Shown here: one piece after another, positions 9,590 to 18,197 of the stretch | Layout: each line of letters begins with the position of its first letter | Numbering within the stretch: position 1 is the first letter of the stretch | Origin: Amycolatopsis keratiniphila subsp. keratiniphila | GTDB taxonomy: Bacteria; Actinomycetota; Actinomycetes; Mycobacteriales; Pseudonocardiaceae | Direction: 5' to 3' | Length of the DNA stretch: 64,000 nt | NCBI RefSeq assembly: GCF_001620365.2 | Contig: NZ_LQMT02000042.1 | Span: 1-64,000 of the forward strand | The notes under the pieces: model-generated | Told to the model about the DNA's origin: nothing | Seen by the model: only the letters and a program-made list of their open reading frames with translations | The model's database searches: none | Made by a program: the position numbers and the translations under genes

Positions 9590-10806
9590 GGCGCCTCCTC
9601 GGTGCGGTCGGTGTACCTCGCGGCGGCCGGGAGCGGCCGGACGAGTTCGGCTTCGGTGCGGACCAGGCCGAAGCCGGTCAGCACGGCGAGCGCGTCGACG
9701 GTCAGCCGCCGCACACCGTCCCGGCCCCGGTACGTCTTGGCCCAGCGCGGGAAGCGTTTCAGCAGTTTGGCGGTGGCCTTCTGCAAGTAGTCGATGGTCC
9801 GCGGCTCGTCGAGCGCGTCGAGCAGCAGGAGCGCGGCGACCTTGGCGTTGCTGCCGTCGTCCGGGAACCGCTCGTCGGTGGCCAGCCCGTCGACGTCGAC
9901 GAGCAGCACACCCTCGGCGCGTTCTTCGAGGACGAAACCGCCCTGCTCCGCGGCACGCCGCAGCAACTGGCGTCCGGTCGGCGTGCCGAGGTACGCGCGT
10001 TCCTCCGCGGTCAGCTCGGCGAAGTACAGCACCGGATCGTCGACGAGACGGCGGAACACCGTGTGCCGCAGCCACAGGTTCCGCTGGACGTCCGACGCGC
10101 TCGGCGTGTCCTCGTGGCGGCCGGAGGAAAGGCCGTAGCGCTGCTCGTGCGAAACCGCCTCCAGCAGTTCCTCGAACCGCAGCGCGACGTCGTCGGCCGG
10201 CACCGCCAGCTGGGAAGGACCGACCGGTGCGGCGAGCAGCCGCAGCAACAGCGTCGCGTCGACCCGGAACAGCACCTTCGCCGCCGGATCGTCCACAAAG
10301 GACTCCGGATCGCCGTCGGCGGCTTCGAGCACGCCGAAGGACTCCAGCAGTTTGAGGACGTCCACGAACGCCAGCCGCTCCGCCCTGGTGGCGACGTCGA
10401 ACGTGGTGACGAGGTCGTCGGCGGCGCTCGCCTGCGCGACGCGGCCGGCGAGCAGACCGATGGTCGTCACCGGCACGGTCAGCAGTTCGGCCGCCACCAC
10501 GCACAGCAGGACGTAACGGCGGCGGTCGAACGCCGCGCGCCCGGACCGCAGCCGTCGAGCCGGGCGGGTGGAGTCGGCGGCCGCGCGGACCTTGACCAGC
10601 CGGGCGTAGCCGAGCCGCGGTTCGACCGTGAGCGTCCAGCCGCAGTAGTAGTCGAACCACTGCCGGATGGGCTCGCGGCGGCGCCGGATGAGGTCGAAGG
10701 TCTCGGGGGAGCCGCGTTCGCCGATCAGCGGGGTGGCCAGCAGGGCCCGGATCCCGCGCGCGACCTCTTCGCGCTCCGCGATGACCAGTTGGTTCGTGAG
10801 GCTCAC
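9586..10806 (-). CDS. jetB: Wadjet type I JetB (DUF2398/TIGR02678, locus 1)
   Basis: The protein has 406 residues, TIGR02678/DUF2398, the MukE-like winged-helix partner of JetA and JetC. Family blocks visible are the N-terminal ARGIRALLATPLI, FDRRRYVLLCVV, the DDPVLYFAELTAEERAYL motif and the C-terminal DALAVLTGFGLV. The GTG start at 10806 overlaps the jetA stop by four bases, so translation is probably coupled. The annotated frame could be extended upstream within jetA, but that part is not protein-like. Confidence 0.9.
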   Translation of the reverse strand: MSLTNQLVIAEREEVARGIRALLATPLIGERGSPETFDLIRRRREPIRQWFDYYCGWTLTVEPRLGYARLVKVRAAADSTRPARRLRSGRAAFDRRRYVLLCVVAAELLTVPVTTIGLLAGRVAQASAADDLVTTFDVATRAERLAFVDVLKLLESFGVLEAADGDPESFVDDPAAKVLFRVDATLLLRLLAAPVGPSQLAVPADDVALRFEELLEAVSHEQRYGLSSGRHEDTPSASDVQRNLWLRHTVFRRLVDDPVLYFAELTAEERAYLGTPTGRQLLRRAAEQGGFVLEERAEGVLLVDVDGLATDERFPDDGSNAKVAALLLLDALDEPRTIDYLQKATAKLLKRFPRWAKTYRGRDGVRRLTVDALAVLTGFGLVRTEAELVRPLPAAARYTDRTEEAP

Positions 10807-12296
10807 GCACCGCCTCCGGCCGTGCTGATCTCGATCTCGTAATCGGGGCCGCGGAAGACGCCGCTCGTGGTGGTCAGGCGGGCGACCGCGCCGTTCCTCG
10901 GCGGCCGCAGGACGATCTCGATCTGGCCGTCGGACGTCGTGCTCCTCCTGGTGCCCTCCGCGCCGGGCGGCCTGCCCAACGCCTGTCCCAGCAGGTCCAG
11001 CAGCCGCTCGAAAACGGTGTGGTCCAGCTTCTCGAACGCCGAAAGCCGCACGACACCGCCGGTGTCGAGCATGTTCCACGCCGCTTCGAGTTCGGCGCGT
11101 TCCTGGAGGGCCTTTTCGGCTCTCGCGGCTCTGATCGCGCTGACGTCGCGGACCCGCCCGGTCCGGGTGAACCGCTCGGTGCGGCCCGCGGAGCGCAACA
11201 GCTCCGACACCTCGACCGGCGGCGCGTCGAGCCACGAGGCCGTCGTGCTGACCACTTCCGGGTCGGCGTGGGCGAGATGCGCGTGCCGCGCGGAGCTCAG
11301 CCCGAACATCGTGGACCACAGGCGATGCAGGTCCTCCTGCGCCGGGACGACGGTGAACCACCGCGCCAGCTCCCGGAAATCGGCGACCGCGCTGCTCGCG
11401 CGCCGCCGCGACTCGGTGATCCGGTCCAGGACCTGGAGGAGCGTGATGATCGCCCGCCGCGCGAGGTTGTGGAGATCCTCGACCCGAGGCGTCGCCCCGT
11501 CCTCGGGCAGGAACCACGCGCGGAGCCCGTCCCAGCGCGCCTTGCGGACGTCGAGCCAGCGCTGATCCGGGTTGAGGAGGGCCGCCCCGTTGAGCGCCCG
11601 CCGATGCACGCGCTCGATGCCGTGGTCGTCGATCTCCTTGATGCGGGTGGCGATGGTGTGGGTGTGATGCTCGAGGTCGTTCAGGAACTCCTGCAGATAC
11701 GCGACCGTGGCCGCCTTGACCTCGTGGAACGTCGCCATGTCGGCCTCCGCGTGCAGGAGGCGCTGGAGGTCGCCGTTGAAGCGCTTCGTGTTGTCGCGGA
11801 ACGCTTCGAGGTGGCCCTCGACTTCGGCGAGCGTGCTGAACACGCGCCTGTCAGTGCCGTCTTCGAGCTGCTTCGCGAGCTCACCGAGCCGCTCGCCGAG
11901 CGCTTCGAGCGTCGCGGTCTGAAGCGCGCCCGTCGCGTTGAGCACCTCGTTCGCGCGGACCACCCCCGCGTACGCCGCTTCACCCTGCCTGGTCAGCGCG
12001 TACTGGAGATTGCGGCGCTCGTACTCGGACGCGGTCCGGTAGTCACCCGCGTGGCTCTGAACGGTTTCGAGATGGCCCTGGTCCTTGAGCTGGTCCAGCG
12101 TTTTGACGAGGTCATCGTCGTCGAGCGTCTCCAGCCAGCCGACTTCGCGCAGCCGAGTGCGGACGTCGTCGATCCCGAGCGCCGTCTCCAGCCGCTCGTT
12201 CGCCTCACCGAAGGCGTGCAGGATCGCCAGGGGGAGCCCTGATCTGCTGCCGTCGGTGAAACGGAACAGCTCGGGCGGTACACGGAACGGATCCAT
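10803..12296 (-). CDS. jetA: Wadjet type I JetA (DUF2397/TIGR02677, locus 1)
   Basis: The protein has 497 residues, TIGR02677/DUF2397, the kleisin-like (MukF-type) subunit that bridges JetC heads and binds JetB. Recognisable parts are the N-terminal winged-helix segment and the C-terminal part with SDGQIEIVLRPP and GPDYEIEI. The start ATG 12296 follows a GGAGG site 5 bases away; an earlier in-frame codon has none. It is the first gene of a jetA-jetB-jetC operon with 4-base overlaps. Confidence 0.9.
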   Translation of the reverse strand: MDPFRVPPELFRFTDGSRSGLPLAILHAFGEANERLETALGIDDVRTRLREVGWLETLDDDDLVKTLDQLKDQGHLETVQSHAGDYRTASEYERRNLQYALTRQGEAAYAGVVRANEVLNATGALQTATLEALGERLGELAKQLEDGTDRRVFSTLAEVEGHLEAFRDNTKRFNGDLQRLLHAEADMATFHEVKAATVAYLQEFLNDLEHHTHTIATRIKEIDDHGIERVHRRALNGAALLNPDQRWLDVRKARWDGLRAWFLPEDGATPRVEDLHNLARRAIITLLQVLDRITESRRRASSAVADFRELARWFTVVPAQEDLHRLWSTMFGLSSARHAHLAHADPEVVSTTASWLDAPPVEVSELLRSAGRTERFTRTGRVRDVSAIRAARAEKALQERAELEAAWNMLDTGGVVRLSAFEKLDHTVFERLLDLLGQALGRPPGAEGTRRSTTSDGQIEIVLRPPRNGAVARLTTTSGVFRGPDYEIEISTAGGGA

Positions 12297-12383
12297 GCGT
12301 CCTCCGGCGGATGGTGCGTGGAGGTACACGTTAGGGGGTCACCCAAGCGAGTTCGAACGGCCCATCTTTTTCACGCAGAGTGC

Positions 12384-12710
12384 TCACGTCGTGAACATCT
12401 CGAGGCGCACCGTGGTCCCCTCGACAGTGACCTTGCGGTAGACATGACGACCTTCGACGACCCGGTCGTCGTTCATGACCCCGGGCGCGAAGTTCGACGC
12501 TTCGAGCAGCTTGGGCACGTCCTCCACCGGCAGGGTCAGGACGACGACGTAGCGCGAGTCGATGCCCCGGTCGTGCTGCGTCTCCAGCACCTTGCCGCTG
12601 GACGGCATCGAGATCCCGCCGAACCGGAAGGCGTCCTCGGGCGTCGGGCTCGGCGGGGCCGTCGCACAGCCGGCGAGGAGGAGGGCGAGGACCGCGAGCA
12701 GGGTTTTCAC
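12384..12710 (-). CDS. Small predicted lipoprotein
   Basis: The product has 108 residues. A lipoprotein signal peptide ends in the lipobox LAGC (Cys ~15), followed by a short soluble domain without recognisable family. The start is GTG 12710, directly after the TAG of the upstream gene at 12711, so the two are probably cotranscribed. No ribosome site is obvious, which fits translational coupling. LspA, needed to process it, is encoded in this window at 57994. Confidence 0.65.
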   Translation of the reverse strand: MKTLLAVLALLLAGCATAPPSPTPEDAFRFGGISMPSSGKVLETQHDRGIDSRYVVVLTLPVEDVPKLLEASNFAPGVMNDDRVVEGRHVYRKVTVEGTTVRLEMFTT

Positions 12711-13289
12711 CTAGCGTGAGACGCACGGTGGACGTAAGCGTTCCGTCACGTCGGCGATCAGAAGATCCCCGCGGTCGAGCGGTGAGGCCTCCAGTAATTC
12801 TGCGAATATCTCGAGCATCGCCCGATGCTCGGCGGCACGCCCGCCGAAGGGCTTCGTACCGGACCAGCGGAGCCACCCACCGTCCGCTGTGACGCCGCTG
12901 TCGAGGATCGAGAACGGCGCGTCCGGTGTCCCCGCGCCGTGCAGGTGCTCCGACCTGGCGTCGAAGAATTCGGGAGCCAGATCTTCTACCAAGGCCGCTG
13001 CCGCACGCAGGTCCGAGACGATCGAGCACCGGCCGTGGGACGAGGCCGGCCGCAGCATGAACAGGGCGAGACACTCCAGCGGTTCGGTTCTCACCGCGTA
13101 GCCGACAAAGCTGACCGGATCCAGTGCGGGGTCCGGCCTGCCTCGCAACCGAAGTCCGTGACCGCCGGAAATCGAGAAGTACGGCACGCCCAAGGCGGAC
13201 ACCATGACCGCGGCCGCGCGTCGCGCCGGCTGATCCGGTACTTCCGGTGGGACGGCCGCGAGACGGACGTAGCGCCGAAGATCGTCCAT
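12711..13289 (-). CDS. Unknown protein divergent from an XRE regulator
   Basis: The protein has 192 residues. ATG 13289 follows a GGAGG site. I recognise no domain; it looks like a soluble, enzyme-like or regulatory globular protein without signal or membrane segment. Its C-terminal codons contain one copy of a 20-bp direct repeat (12730-12749) whose other copy covers the stop codon of the divergent XRE gene. A 179-bp intergenic region shared with that gene suggests the regulator may control both. Confidence 0.55.
   Translation of the reverse strand: MDDLRRYVRLAAVPPEVPDQPARRAAAVMVSALGVPYFSISGGHGLRLRGRPDPALDPVSFVGYAVRTEPLECLALFMLRPASSHGRCSIVSDLRAAAALVEDLAPEFFDARSEHLHGAGTPDAPFSILDSGVTADGGWLRWSGTKPFGGRAAEHRAMLEIFAELLEASPLDRGDLLIADVTERLRPPCVSR
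12730..12749. repeat. 20-bp direct repeat, left copy
   Basis: GGACGTAAGCGTTCCGTCAC occurs here and identically at 14856-14875. The copies bracket a 2.1-kb segment holding the XRE regulator and most of the divergent unknown gene. Confidence 0.85.
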
Positions 13290-13468
13290 CGCTTGCCTCC
13301 GCCGGTCGTCGCGTTGTCAGAGTTCGAGACCATGGAACGCGCGTTCTCGCCTCGGGACAGGTCTGTGTGCTCGATCGGCAACAAGTTTGCGGAACTGTCA
13401 AATTGCGATCCGGGCAACGTCCTACTGATCGGGGGATCCGGTGCGGGACCATCGCCGGGGAGGTCGCC

Positions 13469-14863
13469 ATGGACGCACTCCACCCGTTTTGGTCGTCACC
13501 CGAGGTACTGCACGCCGCCGCGACGGCCCGGTACGGCTGGTTGGCCAGAGCCGTCCGACGCGCTCGACGGCTGACGCTGGCGCAGGTGGCGGCCCGCTGT
13601 CATCTCTCCCTGAGCACGCTGTCGAGGATGGAGACGGGCCAACGCAAACTCATCGATGTCCATTACTTGCGGACTCTCTCCGAGGTGCTCGAAATCCCGC
13701 CCCACCTCTTCGGTCTCGCACCCGCATTCACCGGCGCGGCGCAAATGCGCGAGGATGGCGCGCCGGTTAATGTCGGCACTGCTATCCCCGGTGGACAGGA
13801 CGGTGACGAGGCGATGCGGCGACGACAGGTGCTCGCGGGGCTGGTCGGTGTCACGATCGCCGGGGTCTTGCCTGGCACAGCGCGCGCGTCCGCAGGCGAG
13901 GAATCTTTAGAGGCCTTGTTGCTGGCGAAGTCACAGTGCCCGGCTGTACCAGTGCCACTGGTCTCGCTTTCCCAGGCGCTCGCCGAAGCGCAGAGAAAAT
14001 TCGAAGCCTGCGAGTATGCGCATCTCAGCCGAGTGCTGCCTCAATTGATAGCCACCGCACACGCGAGCAAGGACGCGTCCATCGGGCTAATGCGGGAACG
14101 GATGTCCGCGGCACTCTCCAGGGCGTATCTGCTCGGTTCGGAACTGGCGGTCAAACAGCACCGTGATTGTGTCGCCCGCGTCGCCGCCGATCGGTCACAC
14201 TCGGCGGCTGAGTCGAGCGGCGACCCGTTGGTGATCGCCGCGAGTTCCCGGGCCATCGCGATCGGAATGCGGCGGCATGCGCTCAGCGCTCCCGAGAAGA
14301 TCGACAGAGACGCCGGTCTGAACGGTGCCATCACCATGCTCACCAGGACCGCTCTCGACCTGGGAGCCGATCGAGGCAGTCCGCCGGATCGGCAACTCGC
14401 GTCCTACGGCTCGCTCTTGTGCACCGCGAGCTATTCGGCGGCGCAGAACGGGAACAACGCCCAGGCCGTCGCACTCATCGAAGAAGCAGAGGACGCCGCG
14501 CGGCGGTTGAAGGCCACCGGAAGCGGGATGGGCAACGCGCAATTCAGCGCGACCACGGTCTCCGTCTATCGCATCGGCGTGCACACCACTCTCGGTGACA
14601 CCGCCCGCGCGCTGACGTACTTCGACTCGGTCGATCCGCGGCGACTGCCGAGCGCAGAGCGACGTGCACGAGCGTTCGTGGACGGCGCCCGAGCCTGGAA
14701 GGACCACGGCGACGTCGAGCGCGCCACGGAGGCGTTGAACCGCGCCCACGACTGTGCGCCTCAAGAGCTCAGCAGGCCGTCGGTCCAGCGGCTCATCGCC
14801 GCCATGGTCGACTCACCCGGGCGTACCCCGGCGGCCCTCTCCGCGCTGGCCCGTCGGACGTAA
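13469..14863 (+). CDS. XRE-family regulator with TPR-like C-terminus
   Basis: The protein has 464 residues from ATG 13469, which follows a GGGGAGG site; the frame is open further upstream without protein-like sequence. An HTH_3/XRE domain lies at ~residues 20-75 (LTLAQVAARCHLSLSTLSRMETG). Next comes a short MRRRQVLAGL... hydrophobic segment that resembles a Tat signal but is a common internal feature of this actinobacterial regulator class. The C-terminal ~280 residues are helical, TPR-like repeats. Such proteins are sensors/regulators, often of an adjacent gene, here plausibly the divergent one at 12711-13289. Confidence 0.8.
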   Translation: MDALHPFWSSPEVLHAAATARYGWLARAVRRARRLTLAQVAARCHLSLSTLSRMETGQRKLIDVHYLRTLSEVLEIPPHLFGLAPAFTGAAQMREDGAPVNVGTAIPGGQDGDEAMRRRQVLAGLVGVTIAGVLPGTARASAGEESLEALLLAKSQCPAVPVPLVSLSQALAEAQRKFEACEYAHLSRVLPQLIATAHASKDASIGLMRERMSAALSRAYLLGSELAVKQHRDCVARVAADRSHSAAESSGDPLVIAASSRAIAIGMRRHALSAPEKIDRDAGLNGAITMLTRTALDLGADRGSPPDRQLASYGSLLCTASYSAAQNGNNAQAVALIEEAEDAARRLKATGSGMGNAQFSATTVSVYRIGVHTTLGDTARALTYFDSVDPRRLPSAERRARAFVDGARAWKDHGDVERATEALNRAHDCAPQELSRPSVQRLIAAMVDSPGRTPAALSALARRT

Positions 14864-14875
14864 GCGTTCCGTCAC
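14856..14875. repeat. 20-bp direct repeat, right copy
   Basis: This is identical to 12730-12749. It contains the TAA stop of the XRE gene and lies 70 bp before the msrA start. Confidence 0.85.
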
Positions 14876-14944
14876 ACTTGGACGGGGATGACAGGGGCGG
14901 TCCGACACGTTGTACTGGGTGTCAACGACCGAAGGAGATCTACA

Positions 14945-15439
14945 GTGACGGAAAAGGCTGTTCTCGCGGGCGGCTGTTTCTGGGGCATGCAGGACCTGTT
15001 CCGCCGGCACCCCGGGGTCGTCTCCACCAGGGTCGGCTACACCGGCGGCGACGTGCCGAACGCGACCTACCGCAACCACGGCTCCCACGCCGAAGGCATC
15101 GAGATCGTCTTCGACCCGGCGCAGCTGACGTATCGGCAGATCCTGGAGTTCTTCTTCCAGATCCACGACCCGACGACCCGCAACCGCCAGGGCAACGACA
15201 TCGGCACCAGCTACCGGTCGGCGATCTTCTACACCGACGACAAGCAGAAGCAGGTCGCCGAACAGACGATCGCCGACGTCGACGCCTCCGGGAAGTGGCC
15301 GGGCAAGGTGGTCACCGAGGTGACCCAGGCCGGTGACTTCTGGGAAGCCGAGCCGGAGCACCAGGACTACCTGGAGCGCATCCCGAACGGCTACACCTGC
15401 CACTACGTGCGGCCGGAATGGCAGCTCGGCGAGCGCTGA
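14945..15439 (+). CDS. msrA: Peptide methionine (S)-S-oxide reductase MsrA
   Basis: The enzyme has 164 residues and reduces methionine-S-sulfoxide in proteins and free form, using thioredoxin. The catalytic GCFWG motif has its Cys at residue 11; further family blocks are RVGYTGG, YRNHGSHAEGIEIVFDP, NRQGNDIGTSYRSAIF and FWEAEPEHQDYL. A C-terminal Cys in NGYTCHYVRPEW can act as resolving Cys. GTG 14945 is chosen because AAGGAGA sits just upstream and because the family starts here. The MOSC gene overlaps its end. Confidence 0.95.
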   Translation: MTEKAVLAGGCFWGMQDLFRRHPGVVSTRVGYTGGDVPNATYRNHGSHAEGIEIVFDPAQLTYRQILEFFFQIHDPTTRNRQGNDIGTSYRSAIFYTDDKQKQVAEQTIADVDASGKWPGKVVTEVTQAGDFWEAEPEHQDYLERIPNGYTCHYVRPEWQLGER

Positions 15440-15888
15440 TCGTCGCGCTGCACGTCTCTTCCGTGCACGCTTACGAGGGCCGTCCCGCTGACGGCCCTCG
15501 CCCCGATCCCGCTCCGGTCTCGCGCGACCACGTCGAGGTGCGCGCGGGACTGGGGCTGGTGGGGGACCGGTACTTCAACCACCCCGCGCATCGCTCGGCT
15601 GCGGTGACGCTTTTCTCTGCGTCCGTGCCTGGTGATCCGCTGCTGGCCCGGCGGAACATCGTGCTGTCGGGCTTCGAAGTGGACGCTCTGCCGCGTGGCT
15701 CGGTGGTGGCTTTGGACTCGGGTGATGGACCGGTGCGCTTCGAGGTCCACCGGCCCGCGAATCCGTGCGCCTGGATGGACGTCGTTTACCCGGTCGGGAC
15801 CTTCCGTGCTTTGCGGGGCCGCGGTGGGAAGCGCTGCGTGCCGTTGGATGACGGGGTCTTACGCGTTGGCCCGGTAGAGATCTACTAG
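15418..15888 (+). CDS. MOSC-domain protein
   Basis: The protein has 156 residues and overlaps msrA by 22 bases. It is a compact single-domain MOSC (molybdenum cofactor sulfurase C-terminal-like) protein, with GLGLVGDRYF near residue 45, the NIVLSGFEVDALP block, and the conserved Cys in RPANPCAWMD. MOSC proteins carry or transfer sulfur to metal-cofactor enzymes; the substrate cannot be told. Coupling with msrA suggests a role in sulfur redox or oxidative stress. Confidence 0.8.
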   Translation: MAARRALIVALHVSSVHAYEGRPADGPRPDPAPVSRDHVEVRAGLGLVGDRYFNHPAHRSAAVTLFSASVPGDPLLARRNIVLSGFEVDALPRGSVVALDSGDGPVRFEVHRPANPCAWMDVVYPVGTFRALRGRGGKRCVPLDDGVLRVGPVEIY

Positions 15889-15898
15889 GCCTGCTCTT

Positions 15899-16266
15899 TC
15901 AGGGCAGGTCGGGATCCGGATGCTCCGCGGCGAACCGGTCAACGCCGCCCTCGTCGATGAGGGCGTTGTCGGCGAGCCACTCAACGGCGCGAAGCTTCGC
16001 GCGGTTGTCGCTGTAGGCGTTCCAGACGGGAACAAGGTGCTGGTACCGGTCGTGCAACTCGTTCTTGAAACGGCGAAAAGCTCCCTTACCGCTGAGGGCT
16101 CTCGATAGCCGTTCGCCGGCTCGTTCCTCGCTGAGACCCGCCGCGAAGTCCGCCATGTCCTGGTACCAGACGGACGACGGCAAAGGCTCGATGACGGTCA
16201 GTAGTCGGTCTGGTCCTGCAGCGCCATCGCGATGCCGCCAAGGTCGAACTTCTCCAAGTCGAGCCG
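15899..16266 (-). pseudogene. UPF0158 family gene with internal deletion
   Basis: The C-terminal part, PLPSSVWYQDMADFAAGLS through GAFRRFKNELH to AVEWLADNALID, is the conserved end of UPF0158 proteins. The N-terminal family motif (LDLEKFDLGGIAMALQD) lies directly upstream at ~16201-16266 but in another frame, ending at TGA 16198. Compared with family members, about 35 residues (the YYLD/DPRTGEV region) are missing between the two halves, which leaves them out of frame. The only start for the C-terminal half is a TTG at 16183 without ribosome site. The gene overlaps or abuts the pRiA4b gene upstream. Confidence 0.7.
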
Positions 16267-16274
16267 TGTCCGTC

Positions 16275-17516
16275 CTATCGACGTGCGGTGAGGCGCTGAT
16301 TCGCCTCTTCGAGGCTGAAGTGTGCGGGGTCGAATCGGCCGGGGTCGTCGAGACCGAGCCAGCCGACGACGTCCTGGTGTTCCGGGTGCCCGGGCTCGCC
16401 GAGGATCTGGATCAGCCGGGCGTACCCTCCGGTTCCGCCGACGTCCTCCGGCGGGCACGCCGCTTGGCCGGCGATACACCGCGGATAGCGCCCATCGGAC
16501 GTGGCGACCGTGGCTTCCTCGATGAGGATCTCGTGGTCCCAGCTGTCGCCGAAGTCGTAGTTGTACTCCAGGCGGTCACCGGGTTTCACCAGGTCGTCCA
16601 GCCGCACTTTCCGTTCGTCGCGGTACTGCAGCTCAGGCTCGGCCTCGCCGTAATAGGTCTTTCCATCGAGGAAGTAGTGCAGGTGGTAGTTCTCCCAGCC
16701 CATCGCGGCCTGGATGACGACATGCAGCCGGTCGAGCGGGATGGCCGCCGGAACCAGTACCCGTCGCCATACCGGGAGACCCTCGATTTCCAGCAGAGTG
16801 ATCTTCACCTGGTAGATGGGATCGCCGGCTTCCGGCTCGCCCAAGATCCGCCGCATACCGGATCGGCCGAGTTCGGTCAGCTCGGCCGATCCGTTCTTCA
16901 GGGTCACAGCGCCCAAACGCCGCAGCACCTCGAGCGTCTCCTTGGTGTCACGGTCGTTCGTGCTCCGCAACATCTCAGACTGGAATTCGGTAAGGTCGTC
17001 CAAGATGTAGGGCGCACTGACGACACTCCGGACGGTCATGCACAAGCTCGCGATCGGGACAGGACCGTCCGCGCCGTACAACGACGCCAACGCGGCGCGG
17101 CTGCCGTGGGCGAACTCCCGGCGCAGCAGTGACTCGCTGAATCCGCCGTGCAGGAACGCCTCGCCCAGCTTGTCGAACTCGGTGAACAAAGCGAACCACA
17201 GCTTCTGCGGGTCATCGAGAAGTGTCTGATTCTTCTTCACCGGAACCAACCGTTGCCCGGTCTTGCGGACCAGCCGCGCCGCCTTGGCGCACTCCACGAC
17301 GAGCATCAGGTAGGACAACCGCTCGCTCGACCTGGTCCGGTACACGTGGTCGCCGATGGTCTGCTCGAGCACATCACCGGTGCCCAACAAAGGCACCAGC
17401 GTTTTGGCGTCGGCCAAGGTGATACGCCCGGTCTGGGTGAGTTTTCGTCCGGCGCCCACCCATTCGGTGAACGCGCGCACCTGCTCGACCAGTTCGGACT
17501 TCACCGCGAGATCCAT
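16275..17516 (-). CDS. Plasmid pRiA4b ORF-3 family protein
   Basis: The protein has 413 residues from ATG 17516, with AAGGGG upstream. The first ~215 residues are helical and unassigned. Residues ~225-400 are the PRiA4_ORF3 domain: VWRRVLVPAAIPLDRLHVVIQ, GWENYHLHYF, the DFGDSWDHEI core and a Cys-containing ACPPEDVGG loop. The domain is common on plasmids and mobile DNA in actinobacteria; its biochemical role is not established. Confidence 0.88.
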   Translation of the reverse strand: MDLAVKSELVEQVRAFTEWVGAGRKLTQTGRITLADAKTLVPLLGTGDVLEQTIGDHVYRTRSSERLSYLMLVVECAKAARLVRKTGQRLVPVKKNQTLLDDPQKLWFALFTEFDKLGEAFLHGGFSESLLRREFAHGSRAALASLYGADGPVPIASLCMTVRSVVSAPYILDDLTEFQSEMLRSTNDRDTKETLEVLRRLGAVTLKNGSAELTELGRSGMRRILGEPEAGDPIYQVKITLLEIEGLPVWRRVLVPAAIPLDRLHVVIQAAMGWENYHLHYFLDGKTYYGEAEPELQYRDERKVRLDDLVKPGDRLEYNYDFGDSWDHEILIEEATVATSDGRYPRCIAGQAACPPEDVGGTGGYARLIQILGEPGHPEHQDVVGWLGLDDPGRFDPAHFSLEEANQRLTARR

Positions 17517-17543
17517 GCCACCCCTTCCGGACTTCCGGCGAGT

Positions 17544-18119
17544 CTAGGTGCGTTGGTACAGGTCACGCAGTCCGGCTTTGATCTGTTCCGGTGTCATGCT
17601 TTGCCGCTGGTAGACGTACTGCGCCGCTGCCAAGGGAGCGAGCAACGCGTCGGCCCTGAAATGCGCGTCGGTATCAGGGGCGATCTCGGTCAGCAGCGCG
17701 ACCAGGTGACTGTGGTGCAGCCGGTACGCGCCCGTGACGAACCGCGCCATCGGCGTCTCCGTCTCCGCGACCATGAGCAGCTCGCCATGCGTCTCAAGCC
17801 TGTCGACGTAGGCTTCCAGGAACGCCTTCAGCCTTTGGGGCGCTGGTGCCCCCGGCCCGAGTGGCGGCGGCCCGCTGATGAACGCCTCCTGGAATTCGCG
17901 CTCGTTCTCGTCGAGCAGCGCCTGCGCCAACGCGCCCTTGTCCGGGAAGCGCCGATAGACGGTCCCGATCCCGACGCCCGCCTCCGCCGCGACCTCGTCC
18001 AACGCGAGCCCGCCGATCCCTTTGGCCGCAACGAGCTTGGCCGCCGCGCGGACGATCTTCTGCCGGTTGCGAGCCGCGTCCGCCCGCTCTGGAGTGCCGG
18101 CTCCTGCGATGGGAAGCAC
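17544..18119 (-). CDS. TetR-family repressor
   Basis: The regulator has 191 residues from GTG 18119. The N-terminal TetR helix-turn-helix is clear (ALDEVAAEAGVGIGTVYRRFPDKGAL, ~residues 38-63), followed by a helical ligand/dimer domain. It is divergent from a cupin gene; the 78-bp gap holds AAGTGGA inverted repeats that look like its operator, so it probably represses both itself and the cupin in response to an unknown ligand. Confidence 0.9.
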   Translation of the reverse strand: MLPIAGAGTPERADAARNRQKIVRAAAKLVAAKGIGGLALDEVAAEAGVGIGTVYRRFPDKGALAQALLDENEREFQEAFISGPPPLGPGAPAPQRLKAFLEAYVDRLETHGELLMVAETETPMARFVTGAYRLHHSHLVALLTEIAPDTDAHFRADALLAPLAAAQYVYQRQSMTPEQIKAGLRDLYQRT

Positions 18120-18165
18120 CTCGTGAGCTTAGTCGGTGGACAAGTGGAACTTTCTCCAGTTAACT

Positions 18166-18185
18166 AAGTGGAGGAACTTCCACTT
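18166..18185. promoter_or_regulatory. Probable TetR operator
   Basis: AAGTGGA (18166-18172) and TCCACTT (18179-18185) form a perfect inverted repeat with a 6-bp spacer. A further AAGTGGAAC half-site lies at 18142-18150. They sit between the divergent TetR and cupin starts, just before the cupin ribosome site AAGGAG. Confidence 0.7.
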
Positions 18186-18197
18186 AAGGAGACTTGG

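Noticed and set aside
9590..10810. Upstream extension of the jetC (locus 1) frame to a 1734-residue protein
   Set aside because: The extension is Arg/Pro-rich shadow of jetB in another frame; the true start is the GTGA overlap at 9589.
13840..13895. Tat signal peptide in the XRE regulator
   Set aside because: The RRRQVLAGL segment is internal, after the HTH; related regulators carry it and are cytosolic.
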